Part shown: in pieces, positions 23,142 through 36,213 of the stretch
Numbering within the stretch: the stretch's first letter is position 1
Layout of the letters: every line of letters begins with the position of its first letter
Source of the DNA: Owenia fusiformis
Taxonomy: Eukaryota; Annelida; Polychaeta; Sabellida; Oweniidae
Direction: 5' to 3'
Assembly: GCA_903813345.2 (NCBI GenBank)
Contig: CAIIXF020000005.1
Location: 994,001 to 1,058,000 of the forward strand
DNA length: 64,000 bases
Program-made: the position numbers and the translations under genes
Notes under the pieces: generated by a model
Databases searched by the model: none
Told to the model about the DNA's origin: nothing
Seen by the model: the letters and a program-made list of their open reading frames with translations, nothing else

Positions 23142-24584
23142 TTGCATTTCTAGAGCACTTCTACAGAATGGGTTACAGTCTATATATTGCATTAAATGAT
23201 AGGACTAGGAGCTTTGAACATTTCAATTCATTCCTAGAAATAATAAAAATGAAAAAAATGATTTGAAAAGCTCCTATCATTTAAAGCAATTTGAAAAAAT
23301 TTCTGAAAAATTCAAAATATACTTTTCAGTACACATTTCTGAAAGTACATGTACATGTACACCTATAACTATTTTTTCAGTCACATTTTCAGAGTGCTGA
23401 AAAAGTTATTTCATCATGTTTAGGGTCTTTTTGAAAATTATATGTGGAACTAATGAAACTGACTGAAGGTCAAAAGAGAACTCAGTTATCTTAATTCTTA
23501 TTTGTTTCCCTGTTAACTACCATGAGACCTAAGCTCTCAATGAATTCCTGTGGGTATGATTCTATTTACTTGAGTTCTCAAGCCATTTACTTGGCTAGAT
23601 GTGATGGCATGTGGACCACCTTGCACTAATAAAAAAGTTTGTCCTGGAGAAAAAAATTAAATGCTATTTTAAAAATCGTAATGAGAATATTTAATCATGA
23701 AAATTAAAATGAACACTGTTTTTTTGTGAGAGATTGCACGTTTTCGTCTAAACTTGAAGTCACTAGGTCTGCCATTTTGAAAAACATCTATTGAGCTGAA
23801 CTTTATCTCACTAAAAACAAAATTGCCATTTCTACGGAAGGATCTTTTTCCAAAAATTGCTGTAAAAAAGACTAGATAAAATGGCTGATGTGTAGACAGA
23901 CATACAGTATGAACTAAGACTATGTACTAAGATCAATGAAGGTATGCTTATTACATTTCAGTTCATGAATCGCAAAAGTCCATATTGAGAAAACGTAAAA
24001 AACAATAAAACACACCAGACACAGGGTTTCATCTAGTTGAAAGCCCATGGTTTCATGATCAGTGTAAGCTGAGACTAATATACTCTAAAGGGATTGGAAG
24101 CCTCCCATTGACCTCCATATAAAATTTTCAAACTTGGCGCGCCATACGAGATATTGCGTGATTTCCCCTCGAGATTTCGGACATCGTGGATTGTTGAGAA
24201 AATAAATTACATTCTTCACAAATTCTCCACAATTATGACGTAAATACCCATTAAGGTATGTATTTAATCGATAAAATGGTTATCATGAATGCATATTTGT
24301 TAAAATTTAGAGGGAAATACTTACGGAAACACCGTTCTCTTACAAGAAAAAGTGATTGAAAAATGAGGAAAGCCAAAAAATTGCGAAGTCCAAGGAATCG
24401 ACATTTTTATTAAAATTAAACGTGGATTTTGCCGTTTAGTGTTAAAAGTAAGGTTCCTTGTACATAAATCAGTATTGATTATTTCATGTATGAATATGTA
24501 TAAATGACTGGTGCTTTACTTCTTACTTTTTTGTTAACTTTTTTCATTCATTTTTCTTCAGATATTTCTGACCCAAAAAGAAAT
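23142..24584. other. Intergenic DNA between the giant palindrome and the satellite
   Basis: AT-rich sequence without a gene. A small hairpin lies at about 23195-23285 (AAATGATAGGACTAGGAGC pairing with GCTCCTATCATTT). No other structure with definable ends was seen. Confidence 0.6.
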
Positions 24585-24826
24585 TTCTCTAAAGTTTCAT
24601 CATCTATATAAATTGATCCGGACATCCCCTTGATATGGTTCACATATCACTGAAAAGAGCAAACTATGTAGATCACAAAGAACTATTCATTTGAATGATA
24701 ATTTTCCGCTTTTAAGTGTCATAGTCAGCTGAAATCATGGTATTGGCCCAACTTTTCCCCCGTGGCGCGATAATCTCCGAAGATTTTTCTAAAGTTTCAT
24801 TATCTATATAAATTGATCCAGATATC
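24585..24826. repeat. ~200-bp satellite monomers, fragment left of element B
   Basis: About 1.2 monomers related to the array at 34795-36213. They include TCTAAAGTTTCATCATCTA, ATTGATCCGGACATCCCC, a TGGTTCACATATCACTGAAA block and GTCAGCTGAAATCATGGT. The fragment ends in CCAGATATC, the target duplication of element B, so B has split the array. Confidence 0.92.
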
Positions 24827-24833
24827 GGGTGCA

Positions 24834-24955
24834 CCCCAGTTGTCCGAAACCCAGTTGTCCGAAACCCAGTTGTCCGAAACCCAGTTCTCCGAAACCCATT
24901 TTTCCGAAACCCAGTTCTCCGAAACCCAGTTGTCCGAAACCCAGTTGTCCGAAAA
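24834..24955 (+). repeat. 15-bp tandem array, left terminal repeat of element B
   Basis: Eight units of CCCAGTTGTCCGAAA type, including TCT variants and one TTTTT variant in the fifth unit. It corresponds to the right array of element A, which has seven units. Confidence 0.95.
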
Positions 24956-26499
24956 ATTTAGTCATAATTTACCAGATAAAGGGGGGCGCACCTCAAGCCA
25001 GTTTCATGTCATGTATTTGGCAAAATTAATGGCATGGACGCATTCTGATGTATAGATATCTCTCTCACTTTGAATTGCATCCATTACACGGCGTTACCAG
25101 AATGACAGGAACGGGGGATTTATTTTACATTGTGATTCTAAAAAAGGTCATCAAAACACAATATATATTACGTAACAGTTGATCTTATCTTATTCAATAT
25201 ATTTTATATAGGCAAAATAAAATGAAACATTTTGAAACCGATAAAATAAGTTAACGCATAAAACTTTAAGAATAAACAGTACACATATTACGTTGTCAAA
25301 ATGTTTCGTCGCATTTAACTTCTTAGTCTCTGTCTCTTAGACTATCAAATCGTAAAATGTAAAAGAACAAAACATTCTAAACGTAATCACTTGGGATTAA
25401 CTGGAAACGAAGACAGGCTGTCCTCGTATCAAATTGGATGTTCTCCCATTCGCAAGAAGTTTCATTTTCGCCATGTACTCACTTCATCTTTTTGAATTTA
25501 ATCTCTATTTCTCGAACAGAGTACCTAAATGAAGAATAATTTTTGGTTTCAAAAGATGTACACGACGTCAACTTTACTAAATAAATGCCCACTGGCTTGG
25601 GAAAACTATTTCCCTATTATGAACGCCCATCAGACATTGGAAAAATGTTGTTCCCTCTCAAAAAGCCCCACGGGGCATAAAGAAAATTGGTTTAAAAATT
25701 GTAGACCCCTATGTATGTTAATATGTAAACGCCACTTTGCAATGAGAATAGCATAATTTAACTTTGTTTATTTGAAGATCTGTATCACCTGTATTTTCAT
25801 CTTTCGACAGTTTTTATTAGGCTAAATACTAGCCCATGGAGGAATCGTTCAGTTGATATTTACTCTCAAATACACCGTTTCCCAATGAAAGAGTGCTCGT
25901 TCATAGAGCTGGATGGATTGGAGTGAAATATGTCAAGTGGAACATTTCAGAGTACCAAGACCAACTCATTAATGTTAAATGGACCTCTATAAGTGGGATA
26001 CCTCCCATCCCACTTCATCCATTAACGATTAAGGCATTAACATTTACATTGTTACAGCCTGCCATTTGTTACAAACACCGGGTGCTGACCCCTTAAATAT
26101 AGGGTCTGAAGCTCAAATCTAGGGTCAAATGGATGGCAGAATATATAACTGTTAAGCAATCTTTGCCATTTCAATATATAGTTAAAATATTTAGTGAGGC
26201 AAGCAGATGTACGTATATGTTAATACAAATGTAAGTTTAAGGTTTTATGACTGTAAATTGAAGCATTATAGATTTTTGGATAAACATGCAAGTCCTAGAG
26301 ACATATATTCAATCTTGCTGGAACTTATAGCAACTAAACATATTTGGAATCATTTTCAATTAATCTTTGTGAAATTCAAAATAGTCAAATGCTGTTTCAA
26401 CATACTTGGATTCTTTAAAAGCAATCCAAAAATAAAAAGTGGCCAATTTCAAATACAAACTTTTACATTACATTCTACCATGCAAACAATTACTTCCAG

Positions 26500-26845
26500 G
26501 GGCGGATCTTGGAACCAACAAGGGGGGCAAATTCAGGTCAGAGAAAAAACTTCCCTAAAACCCCAAAGTTGGCCAAAATTTTGAAATTTTGAGGACCGTT
26601 TTCTTAAAAATTTGGCCTAAAATTGAAAAATAAGGCCTTAAAAGGCCCAGTATTGACCAAAAGGGTCTTTTAAGGCTTTTTTCTGGGTTCGCCAGTGACT
26701 CCCAAGATCATGACGGAAACTAATTGTTAATGACAAGTGTGATATTTTCAGACAAGTAGAATCAGGCCCGTAGCCAGGATTTGCCAAGGGGGGGGGGTTC
26801 AGTTTTCAAAAATCCCCCCCCCCTGGCTACGGGCCTGAGAATACT
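26500..26845. repeat. GCCCGTAGCCAGG-family palindromic repeats in element B
   Basis: These are counterparts of the 9588-10085 blocks, in inverse orientation. The GGCCCGTAGCCAGG block at about 26764-26836 is only ~75 bp here, against ~205 bp in element A. The stem is kept and most of the loop is missing. Confidence 0.75.
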
Positions 26846-28514
26846 ATAAACATTTGTTCTTTCAATATCATAGAGTATGCCTACTAATGTAATAGACCCA
26901 CTTGAAAATTATATTTTAGATGATTTTAAAATTGAATTAAGCTTGAAAAAGTATAAAACATTATATTTGTAAACTATTGTAATAATGTTTTAAATAATTG
27001 CAATTGTATCTATTTAAAAAAATATTGCAATATTGTAAAATGACCTGATGTATACAAAGTTATAAAATAAGAAATATATACATGATTTAAAAAGAAAAAA
27101 GGAGTGCTGTCTCTGAATCCAGAATGCCAACTGCCGAACACCATCCACAAAAAAATTGAAGACTAAAGACAATACGAACGATTGCGTGACATATCACGGG
27201 CTACTAGAGTTTCCACGTATATGGAGTATGATCGGTTCTTAGGCTACGAATATGACCTGTTTTGGAAAGTCATGAGAGGCACAGCGGCTTAAAAATGGAA
27301 AATAAAGGTTAACTTCTATATTATCCTTTTTGAAATTGTGTTTGTTGAATACAGTTTATGCTGTATTTAATAGTAATGTAACAAAAAAATGTTAAACATG
27401 AGCTATTTTAGCAATGTGACTGTTCATAATGGAATATCAATCAGAAAGTACAGATTTCTCGCCTTAGAGCCAAATCATTAATATCACAGTAGAAAAAAAC
27501 AAATCCCAAACCTTTTTATGGCTAACCTGAACAAGATCTCCAAATCTCAGTTTATATGATCCCCCGTAGAGTGAGCAAGAGAAGGATTTATCTTTTCCCA
27601 GAGGATACGCTTGTGAAATGTCATGGAAACGAGTGTAACACGGCCCACTGACATTTCACAACCATATTCTCCAATAATGGGGCACCAGTGACATTCGTAT
27701 TCTCAAAAATTCAAAGATGTATCATATTTGGACAGAGCAGGCTAAATTATTTAAAATATTCATGACTAATTTGTAGATCTAGCTATATATTATACCTAAG
27801 ATGTGTCATCCTCCTCGGAGTTGCGTTGTGTTACACAAAAACTGATCAAAGATGCTGGAAACTAGGATTTTACGGCTTCAATCTAATATTGATACGTTTT
27901 CTCTTGATTAAGGCCCCTTGTGATATGCCTGGCATTTTAAGTATACCTGTATACCAAGTATCATTCATCGACCAAGTAGGATAAAAAGAAAACGTTCGAA
28001 AGTGTTCATAAAAAGCAAATACTCACCTCGTCTGTTTATAGGAACAGAAATACGGTCACACTCGTAAGCTTAGAACCGGTCATACTCAATATACGCGGAT
28101 ACTCTAGTAACACGTGCATATACGCAATTCGCATGAAAATTCCAAACGTTTGTTTACGGCATTCGTTTCCGGCATTTGTTTTTTTTGTTCTTCTCCTGAA
28201 ATGTATTTGCTTGAGGATAATCAGAGAAAATGCGTATACGTATGAATTTGCGTTGCATATTCTTTCACGCAAACAAACGGGTGTGACTTAAATTTCTTCA
28301 GCAAATGCGTGACAATACGCAAAAGTAACGTTTTTGACCTTTTCAATGTAGAAGAATGTCAGCAAAGGGTAACATCTCAAATATAGGATGAGATTTGAAC
28401 GTCATTGCAGATGATCTTTTTTAAAATTGGGTTAAATTTGGTTGGATTGAAGCAAGTAGAAAAATGACCTGTTTTTACCGTTTTTACGCCAAATATCTCA
28501 AAAAGGAAAAATGC

Positions 28515-28995
28515 AATGCTGGCCTGAAATTAATTCAAGATGGTAGCCAAAATCGTTCGTTTTCGATAAACCTAAACTAAGTGGAATCTAGATTACAAAT
28601 GCAAACGCCATGCAAACTAAAAAAGTTATGATTGTAAACAACCACAAATAAAGGCTCAAACACCCGCAATATTGGAGAAATTCACGTGGAATGACTTAAG
28701 TTAATGGTGACGTTGGAATGACACGTGTTAGAGTCATCAATGATGAATATCACGTTGGCGTTAGCGTCATCATCAACTTCTGTTAGACTCATTCTAAGTA
28801 AAGCCGTTTTCTTTAAAATTCTACAATATAATATCACGGGTGTTTGAGCCTTTCTTTGTGGTTGTTTAGAATCTGAGCTTTATTATTTTTCATGGCTAAA
28901 GTTTTAGAATCCAGATTCAGCTTGGTTTAGCTGTAGTCGGAGGTCTATCTAAAACGAAAGAATTTTGGCAACCGTCTTGAATGAAACTAACTGCA
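28515..28995. repeat. Palindromic MITE-like insertion inside element B
   Basis: ACAACCACAAATAAAGGCTC near 28637 pairs with GAGCCTTTCTTTGTGGTTGT near 28847. Outer blocks (TTCAAGATGGTAGCCAAAAT with ATTTTGGCAACCGTCTTGAA) pair too, giving a ~480-bp hairpin. Exact ends and target duplication are not resolved. Confidence 0.65.
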
Positions 28996-30282
28996 GTTAG
29001 AGTCATCCAGCTGTGCAACAGTGATTATTGGCAGACGAGTGTTTTTTCAATTTCGATATCAGAGTAAATACAGTCCCCTGCATATATGGTTCACGGGAAC
29101 ACATTCACAAAGTGAAATAACTGAAATATTCAGGAAAAACATCTCAGGGAAAACGATTAATGAAGCAGAGGAACGGCAAAATATATCCTTTTATAGGAAA
29201 CTTAATAGGAGAGTAGAGTAATATCGAACCATGCTTTTGTTATGTTATGTTTTCTACATTCTCCTGGAAATTAGAATGCATGCATCCTTTTTATGCCTTT
29301 TCACATAAATATTCTTTCAGGTATTACCTTTATATTGGTTGATATGAATGACACGTATATTTTAATCGAATGCACCTATCCTCATTTAAATGGTCTACCG
29401 AAACACCTGACTTTGTATCTTAATGTAAGTTTGATAAAATTTATTTTACAGTGAATGTATGATGAAAGTATACCAACTGACGACAACATGAGCTATGTGC
29501 TATAAAGATTAGATGGATGTTGAAAGAATGTAGAATCATATAAAAGACATGTGATTATGTATATATTCATATGTATTAGATATTTCATACGTATGTCTGA
29601 TACATGTTCGTACGTTTGATCAAAGTAATTTTACGATGAAGATCATGCAAATCTACCGACGTAGGAAATGTATATTATATACGTTGAAATATATGTCGCA
29701 AGAATATAAATTCATATAGAAATTCATATATATAGGTTTTATCAACAAATCCTGTGTTTGATATTGCTTGATATTCATTCGTTTTGTATGATTGAAGGTA
29801 CAAATGTACATGGTCATTCCTTAATATATTTGTGAATATTCAGTAGCTAAAACGTATAATTCACAGCTGTGAGGAGTTACATTGATGATTGTGTCATTCC
29901 AACTATTTCTGACCGTGTGCAATCAGAAACATTACCTTTATACACTGATGTTTATAATTTCAAAATAACATTAAAAACTGCTTGTAAGGTAAAATTAGGA
30001 AATAGTATACGCACAAATCAAACTTAATTGGATATTTTAAGTTATGTTGCTTCAATAAATGAAGTTGCTTTTTAATGTAGCACGTGTAGAATAATGATAT
30101 GCATCTCTTTTTTATTTATTTTCTCCTTGTTATAGGGAGAGATTTTCACAAATGGTGTTACGTATCAAATTAACAATAAAAAAAGTTTTCTTAGTAATAA
30201 TAATAATAATGTGTCAAGGCTTTGATTTATTAAACTCAAAGGAACTTTGTAATAAATCTATGAGAATGATTTTCTACGGAAT

Positions 30283-30510
30283 AAGGGCGTTTATTTGAAA
30301 AACGGTAGTATGGAAAAGTTTCCCCCTATTAATAAAGACCCATTGGTGTTTTTTGAATACTTCTTAATAAGAGGAAAACTTAACTGACAATTGGCGAAAC
30401 ATTCGAAAAAAGGAATCAAATAGCTTATCGCCCACCCAAACGGAAAATTCCCTATTAATAAAGTACCACGAGCGTTAATTAAATGTTCTTTCAAATAAAC
30501 GCCCTATGCA
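30283..30510. repeat. Small palindrome with AGGGCGTTTATTTGAAA ends
   Basis: AGGGCGTTTATTTGAAA at about 30286 is matched by the inverse TTTCAAATAAACGCCCT ending near 30506. CCCTATTAATAAAG occurs twice inside. It is a probable small MITE and lacks coding capacity. Confidence 0.6.
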
Positions 30511-30563
30511 AAATAAACGCCCAGTAGGCTCATTTGCGTGAAAAGCCGGTAGTTGTATTTATA

Positions 30564-31343
30564 CACTCCCCTCCATAAGTTTGGCAACCTTAGCTCCCCC
30601 ATTGAACTACGTGTTGAAGCCTCTTTACGTTTGAATTTTTATTTACGATGAAATAGCGTATAATATTGATGGAAACGTAACTTTACTTTATTTCCAATAC
30701 CTCAAAATTTTCTAGATTTTTTTCCTCCATAACAAGAGATCGAAAATTGAGGATAAATTTGATGAATTTTTTAAAATCGTCATTCCCGTATAATCCAAGG
30801 GGAAATAGAGAGTTCGGGGCAAATCAGAATCTTTTCAGTAAAAGATTCAGCAAAAAAATTTGGTATAAAAAAATTGAATTGTCTAACTTTTTTGTTCACT
30901 AAGTTTTAATTTGTTTGATGAATACTAAATTTATAGCGCTTTAAGTCATTTTTGAAAATAATTTTTCGACTCCTGTGTTATTTCAATGGGAGAGTTTTCT
31001 TGAAAACCAATTTTGACTTTAAAGCCCTGTAACTTTGTTGAACCTGAAGAAACATATCAATTCTTTGTTAAATAAAGTTAGCAAATTCAATTGCCTGCCT
31101 TACTCATATTTTGCAAGGACTCGGATGGATGGATATTCTGTCATATGACGTGCGGTAAATCTACCATTTCCCATTGGATGACATGGGAATGACGATTTTC
31201 AAAAAGACATCAAATTTATCATCAATTTTCGACCTATTGTAATTTAGGGAAAAAAAGATAAAATTTGAAGGTATTGGAAATAAAGTCAAGTTACGTTTCC
31301 ATCAATATTATAAGTTATAAAATTCAACTTATGGAGGTGAGTG
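30564..31343. mobile_element. Palindromic mariner-like MITE with TA ends
   Basis: The left end TA|CACTCCCCTCCATAAGTT is matched by AACTTATGGAGGTGAGTG|TA on the right. The inner arms pair over hundreds of bases (for example TCATTCCC with GGGAATGA, and GTAACTTTACTTTATTTCCA with its inverse). The TA dinucleotide on both sides and the end sequence fit a Tc1/mariner-type non-autonomous element nested in element B. Confidence 0.75.
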
Positions 31344-34300
31344 TATCTTCTATTGACGGAGGATACTGTTTAAAGGGTGACGCATATCGTTTAGCAAATC
31401 GAACGCTCGTTTCTGGTGTTGCTCACCGTTTAGTATAAAAGGCCCGATCCCGGAATAATACTCAAGGGTTCACAGGTTGGAGGTCGTTGTGTCAACACCT
31501 CTAACTGTTATATAGCATAAGTATATTATAGATCGTCACACATTTATAAAAGGGTGATTTTTATTTTGACAAATCAATTCCACATTTATGGGTGAAGTTT
31601 CAGGATCTTCTATTTGTGTATAATAAGGAAAAATTGGCATCTAAATTTCCCCATAACGTAATAGCACACAGCTTGGCATATGAAATATCCTACAAATGAA
31701 ACAAAGCAAGACAAACCGGTTTCTAATACAAGGATTTATATTGGCTGTTGTACGTGTATTCTTTGAACGCAATCACTCTTGATAACGTTTTCAAAATCAT
31801 TATAAACGGATTACTTTATCTCAAAGACAATTTCAGTAAACTGGATTTTACAGAACTCCCCTTATTTCTTAAAAATGGACTGATCCAGTTGATTCGCCTG
31901 GAACCGCCATATTGTTTTTATACGGGATGCTAATCGGAACCCTTTAAAGGGGCTACAGTGCCTGTGCGTAGGAAAACTACGCTTGTCTTGGGGCCTCCGT
32001 ACGGCGTATCCAGTTTTTCACACGCCGCAGGGTCGCCGTATAGAAATTATAACTCGGAGTTATAATATTTGTTCATTTTTTTTATTTATTTATTTATTCT
32101 TATTTAATCATATCTTTACAATAGGTTACAATAAACGGGTGACACATAATGTGTATATTCCCGTGTTTTATAATAATACATGAACAGATGGGGGATCTGC
32201 TTGTGCGATAATGCATACTATTTGTTTCTGCTTAAATAGTGTGTGTCATATTTCTGAGGTCCCGTAGAAATCAACTGGCTCAACAAGATTGAATCATTAT
32301 TTGTCAATGTTTCACGATCACTTTTGATTTGATATTACATCCCTAGCACTATGAATAACATTTATAAATTGCCCTGATGTAAATAAAATGAAAAAAGTAT
32401 TATTTATCAACAGAAATTTAAAATTCACCGTGCGTCTGCCGTGGGAAGTCCTATTGATCCTCATAAATTATCCCCTACTCATACCAAGTTAAAATGTGCC
32501 CATCGTGCGCCTAATGCTAATGGCGCTGTCACACTGGTCGTGTCCCGTCCCGTCTCTCAACGTACAAAGCATTCAGGCCAAAATTTAAGGAATAGGCTAT
32601 AGTGAGCTGTTTCAGAACGACGTCTGAAACGCCTTCTGATTCTGAACCCACTGTATTCATTGGACGGTGGGAGGTCGTCCATGCTTACACTTTCAGTATC
32701 TGACCCTATTATCACACCAAACTAGTTCTCACTACGCTCTCAGGCTCGAGAACGGGCTTAAACTGTGTGGACGGATTGGAAGTACTTAGAACCGTTTGGG
32801 GTCTACTCCTACTCGAAAGGGTAGTTCCAAAATTTCCACGTGGTCATCACTTTCTGCAATCACGCGGTCTTCGACCGTTAATTGGAATTTTTGACCTACC
32901 AGATGCTTGAAAATCAAGGATTGCGAGTCTGATACTGCACCGTTTTCTTCCATTATACCATTAAAAGCAAAACAAAATTGCACTTCTGTCAGTGCATTAC
33001 TTTATTGTAAAGAGTCTCTCGTTCTAGCAGCATTTTGGTCCCCACTCCCCAGCTGTTAGAAGGCCTTCTTACAGCTGGGGACCAAAATTACGCTGGAAGT
33101 AGGAACTCTGTTTAAGATAATAACGTACCATCAGAAAGAGATTTTTGTCATGCTTTGAATGGAACAAGTTTGAAGAAAAACGGTGCAGTATGAGACTCGT
33201 AATTGATTTTCAAATATCCGGTAGGTCAAAAATTCAAATCAACGGTCGAAGTTAGGACCGCGTGGCAATAGGATAGTTTCTAAATAGCAGAAAAATCAAT
33301 GAAATCTCGTGCTGCCATCTTTTATTCAGCTTTTAACTTGGGCTAGAGCTCCATTCATTTACATGTTAAAATCTTGGAAAGGTTGCTTAATTTCATGATT
33401 TATCAAAGTGTGTTTGTTGAATCTGTATAAAATTTGACTGATATACCACATGATGACCCTGTTTATGTACATGATGTGATTAAACATGCAAATGTTGATT
33501 GACATACAAATAATCCACGGATTTAAAGAATTTTAGCATTGCATCTATGGACATTTGGCCCAAGTTTTTTTAAATTGTCATAGAAAATTATTCAAATTAC
33601 ATAACTGTGTAAATCAAAGCTATTAAAGGAGAAAACATTTCACTGAATTCAAATATGCCATTTAAAAGAAGGTAATGTAAGTCATTAGAGGTCTAATATG
33701 CAAGTCTCTTAAAATCTCACGAAAAACGAGATTTAGCGAGATTTCAAAAGCTTTATGGAGCGTGGGGCAAAGGTTGAACTGTCTCAGAATGTATTGGGAA
33801 CGAGGTAGAAATAAAGAATTCATATGAACGAGTCATGCAAGATACTAAAGAGATACAAATGCATTTTGATACTCAGTTTTTGGGCAATTAAACCTCCCTG
33901 TCTGCATAGTTATTTATTGTCCGGTGTATAATTTTGAAACATTATCCTAATTTTTCACAAAACTTTTTTTGATTCTGCAATAGTTATTGGTTGACATCTA
34001 TGGCACACTAAAAACGAATTTTTTTATGCAGGGTACGTGTACGTACATGATACAGATCAAATCTTGGCTCTACTACAAACTATTACACACGTACTTCAAC
34101 AGTTCAATATATCGCAAAACACAGTTTTGATTTTGAACAATATCACCAATGGGAGAAATTCTTAAATCTAAATGTTTGTTTTAGATATTTTTCAGGGTAG
34201 AAATATTATCAATTGATATTGGAAAAAATAATTAACCATATTTTATTGAGAAAAGGGAATGAAAAAAATTATCAAATGAATATATTTAATTGTCACGGAC

Positions 34301-34620
34301 GTCCATACGTTATTCTAATGAGATAGATATTCCTTTTGCCAGAATATTCTCTTCGACTGTGATAATTGTCTAAAATGTTGGCGACAGTCTTGAATTTTCA
34401 CCAAGAAGGAGTGCGATTCGTGCTGGACAATGCGGTTCAAAATTTGTAGAATGTCCATATAAGTCTATGTGCCGAGAATCTAGTAAGAATAAATATATGA
34501 TCGTGAACTTTCGGACCCATTATTGACCGGGCTAACCGATGTCAACGTGATACCAATGTTATGCTGTCCTGATTCGCGAGGTTGCGACAAGATTCGTTAC
34601 TAAGAAATTAAATTTTTTAA

Positions 34621-34788
34621 TTTTCGGAGAACTGGGTTTCGGAGAACTGGGTTTCGGAGAACTGGGTTTCGGACAACTGGGTTTCGGACAACTGGGTTTC
34701 GGACAACTGGGTTTCGGACAACTGGGTTTCGGACAACTGGGTTTCGGACAACTGGGTTTCGGAGAACTGGGTTTCGGACAACTGGGTT
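34621..34788 (-). repeat. 15-bp tandem array, right terminal repeat of element B
   Basis: Eleven units in inverse orientation, the same number as the left array of element A. The TGT/TCT variants are in a different order. Confidence 0.95.
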
Positions 34789-34794
34789 GACCCC

Positions 34795-36213
34795 CCAGAT
34801 ATCCCCTTGATATGGTTCACATATCACTGAAAAGAGCCTACTTTGTAGATCTCGAAGATCTATTCATTTGAATGATAGGTTTCCTCTTTTAATTGTCATT
34901 GTCAGCTGAAATCATGGTGTTGGCCCAACTTTCCCCTCATGTCGCGATAATCTCCGAAGATTTTTCTAAAGTTTCATCATCTATATAAATTGATCTGGAC
35001 ATCCCCTTGATATGGTTCACATATCACTGAAAAGAGCAAACTATGTAGATCACAAAGAACTATTCATTTGAATGATAGTTTTCCTCTTTTAAGTGTCATA
35101 GTCAGCTGAAATCATGGTATTGGCCCAACTTTTCCCTCGTGTCACAATAATCTCTGAAGATTTTTCTAAAGTTTCATCATCTATATAAATTGATCCAGAC
35201 ATCCCCTTGATATGGTTTATATATCACTGAAAAGGGACTACTTTGTAGATCTCGAAGATGTATTCATTTGAATGATAGGTTTCCTCTTTTAATTGTCATT
35301 GTCAGCTGAAATCATGGTGTTGGCCCAACTTTCCCCTCACGTCGTGATAATCTCCGAAGATTTTTCTAAAGTTTCATCATCTATATAAATTGATCCAGAC
35401 ACCCCCTTGATATGGTTCATATATCACTGAAAAGGGACTACTTTGTAGATCTCGAAGATCTATTCATTTAAATGATAGGTTTCCTCTTTTAATTGTCATT
35501 GTCAGCTGAAATCATGGTGTTGGCCCAACTTTCCCCTCCCGTCACGGTACATCTCCGTAGATTTTCTAAAGTTTCATCATCTATATAAATTGATCCAGAC
35601 ATCCCCTTGATATGGTTCATATATCACTGAAAAGGGCCTACTTTGTAGATCTCGAAGATATATTCATTTGAATGATAGTTTTCCTCTTTTAAGTGTCATA
35701 GTCAGCTGAAATCATGGTATTGGCCCAACTTTTCCCTCGTGTCGCGATAATCTCCGAAGATTTTTCTAAAGTTTCATCATCTATATAAATTGATCCAGAC
35801 ATCCCCTTGATATGGTTCATATATCACTGAAAAGGGCCTATTTTGTAGATCTCGAAGATATATTCATTTGAATGATAGTTTTCCTCTTTTAAGTGTCATA
35901 GTCAGCTGAAATCATGGTATTGGCCCAACTTTTCCCCCGTGTCACGATAATCTCCGAAGATTTTTCTAAAGTTTAATCATCTATATAAATTGATCCAGAC
36001 ATCCCCTTGATATGGTTCATATATCACTGAAAAGGGCCTATTTTGTAGATCTCGGAGATATATTCATTTGAATGATAGTTTTCCTCTTTTAAGTGTCATA
36101 GTCAGCTGAAATCATGGTATTGGCCCAACTTTTCCCCCGTGTCGCGATAATCTCCGAAGATTTTTCTAAAGTTTCATCATCTATATAAATTGATCCAGAC
36201 ATCCCCTTGATAT
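34795..36213. repeat. ~200-bp tandem satellite array (about 7 monomers)
   Basis: The landmark ATCCCCTTGATATGGTTCA recurs at about 34800, 34998, 35199, 35400, 35600, 35800 and 36000, so the period is close to 200 bp. Monomers share GTTTCATCATCTATATAAAT, CACTGAAAAG, TTGTAGATCTCGAAGAT, GTCAGCTGAAATCATGGT and a GTCGCGATAATCTCCGAAGA block. The first few monomers are more diverged than the last ones, which look recently homogenised. The array ends abruptly at about 36213. Confidence 0.93.

Larger units (their letters stand above)
27116..32848. other. Internal segment of element B absent from element A
   Basis: 5733 bp bounded by the A/B break (GCAGAAAGT | CAGAGACAGC in A). The open frames are short, with no recognisable transposase, RNase H fold motif or zinc cluster. 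It contains three palindromic insertions (about 28515-28995, 30283-30510 and 30564-31343). The rest is unassigned. Confidence 0.8.
24827..34794. mobile_element. TU/foldback-like DNA transposon B, inverted and longer relative of element A
   Basis: The element is 9968 bp. It starts GGGTGCACCCCAG and ends CTGGGTTGACCCC, the same two termini as element A but in reverse order. The 9-bp target duplication CCAGATATC is perfect (24818-24826 and 34795-34803). 24827-27115 matches the inverse of A 9233-11726, and 32849-34794 matches the inverse of A 7561-9232. The 5.7 kb between is absent from A. A further ~0.5 kb (33265-33762) replaces about 50 bp in A. No transposase-length frame was found, so B also looks non-autonomous. 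Confidence 0.9.

Noticed and set aside
14040-23150. Target duplication for the giant palindrome
   Set aside because: TTGTAACT and TTGCATTT agree at too few positions to be convincing.
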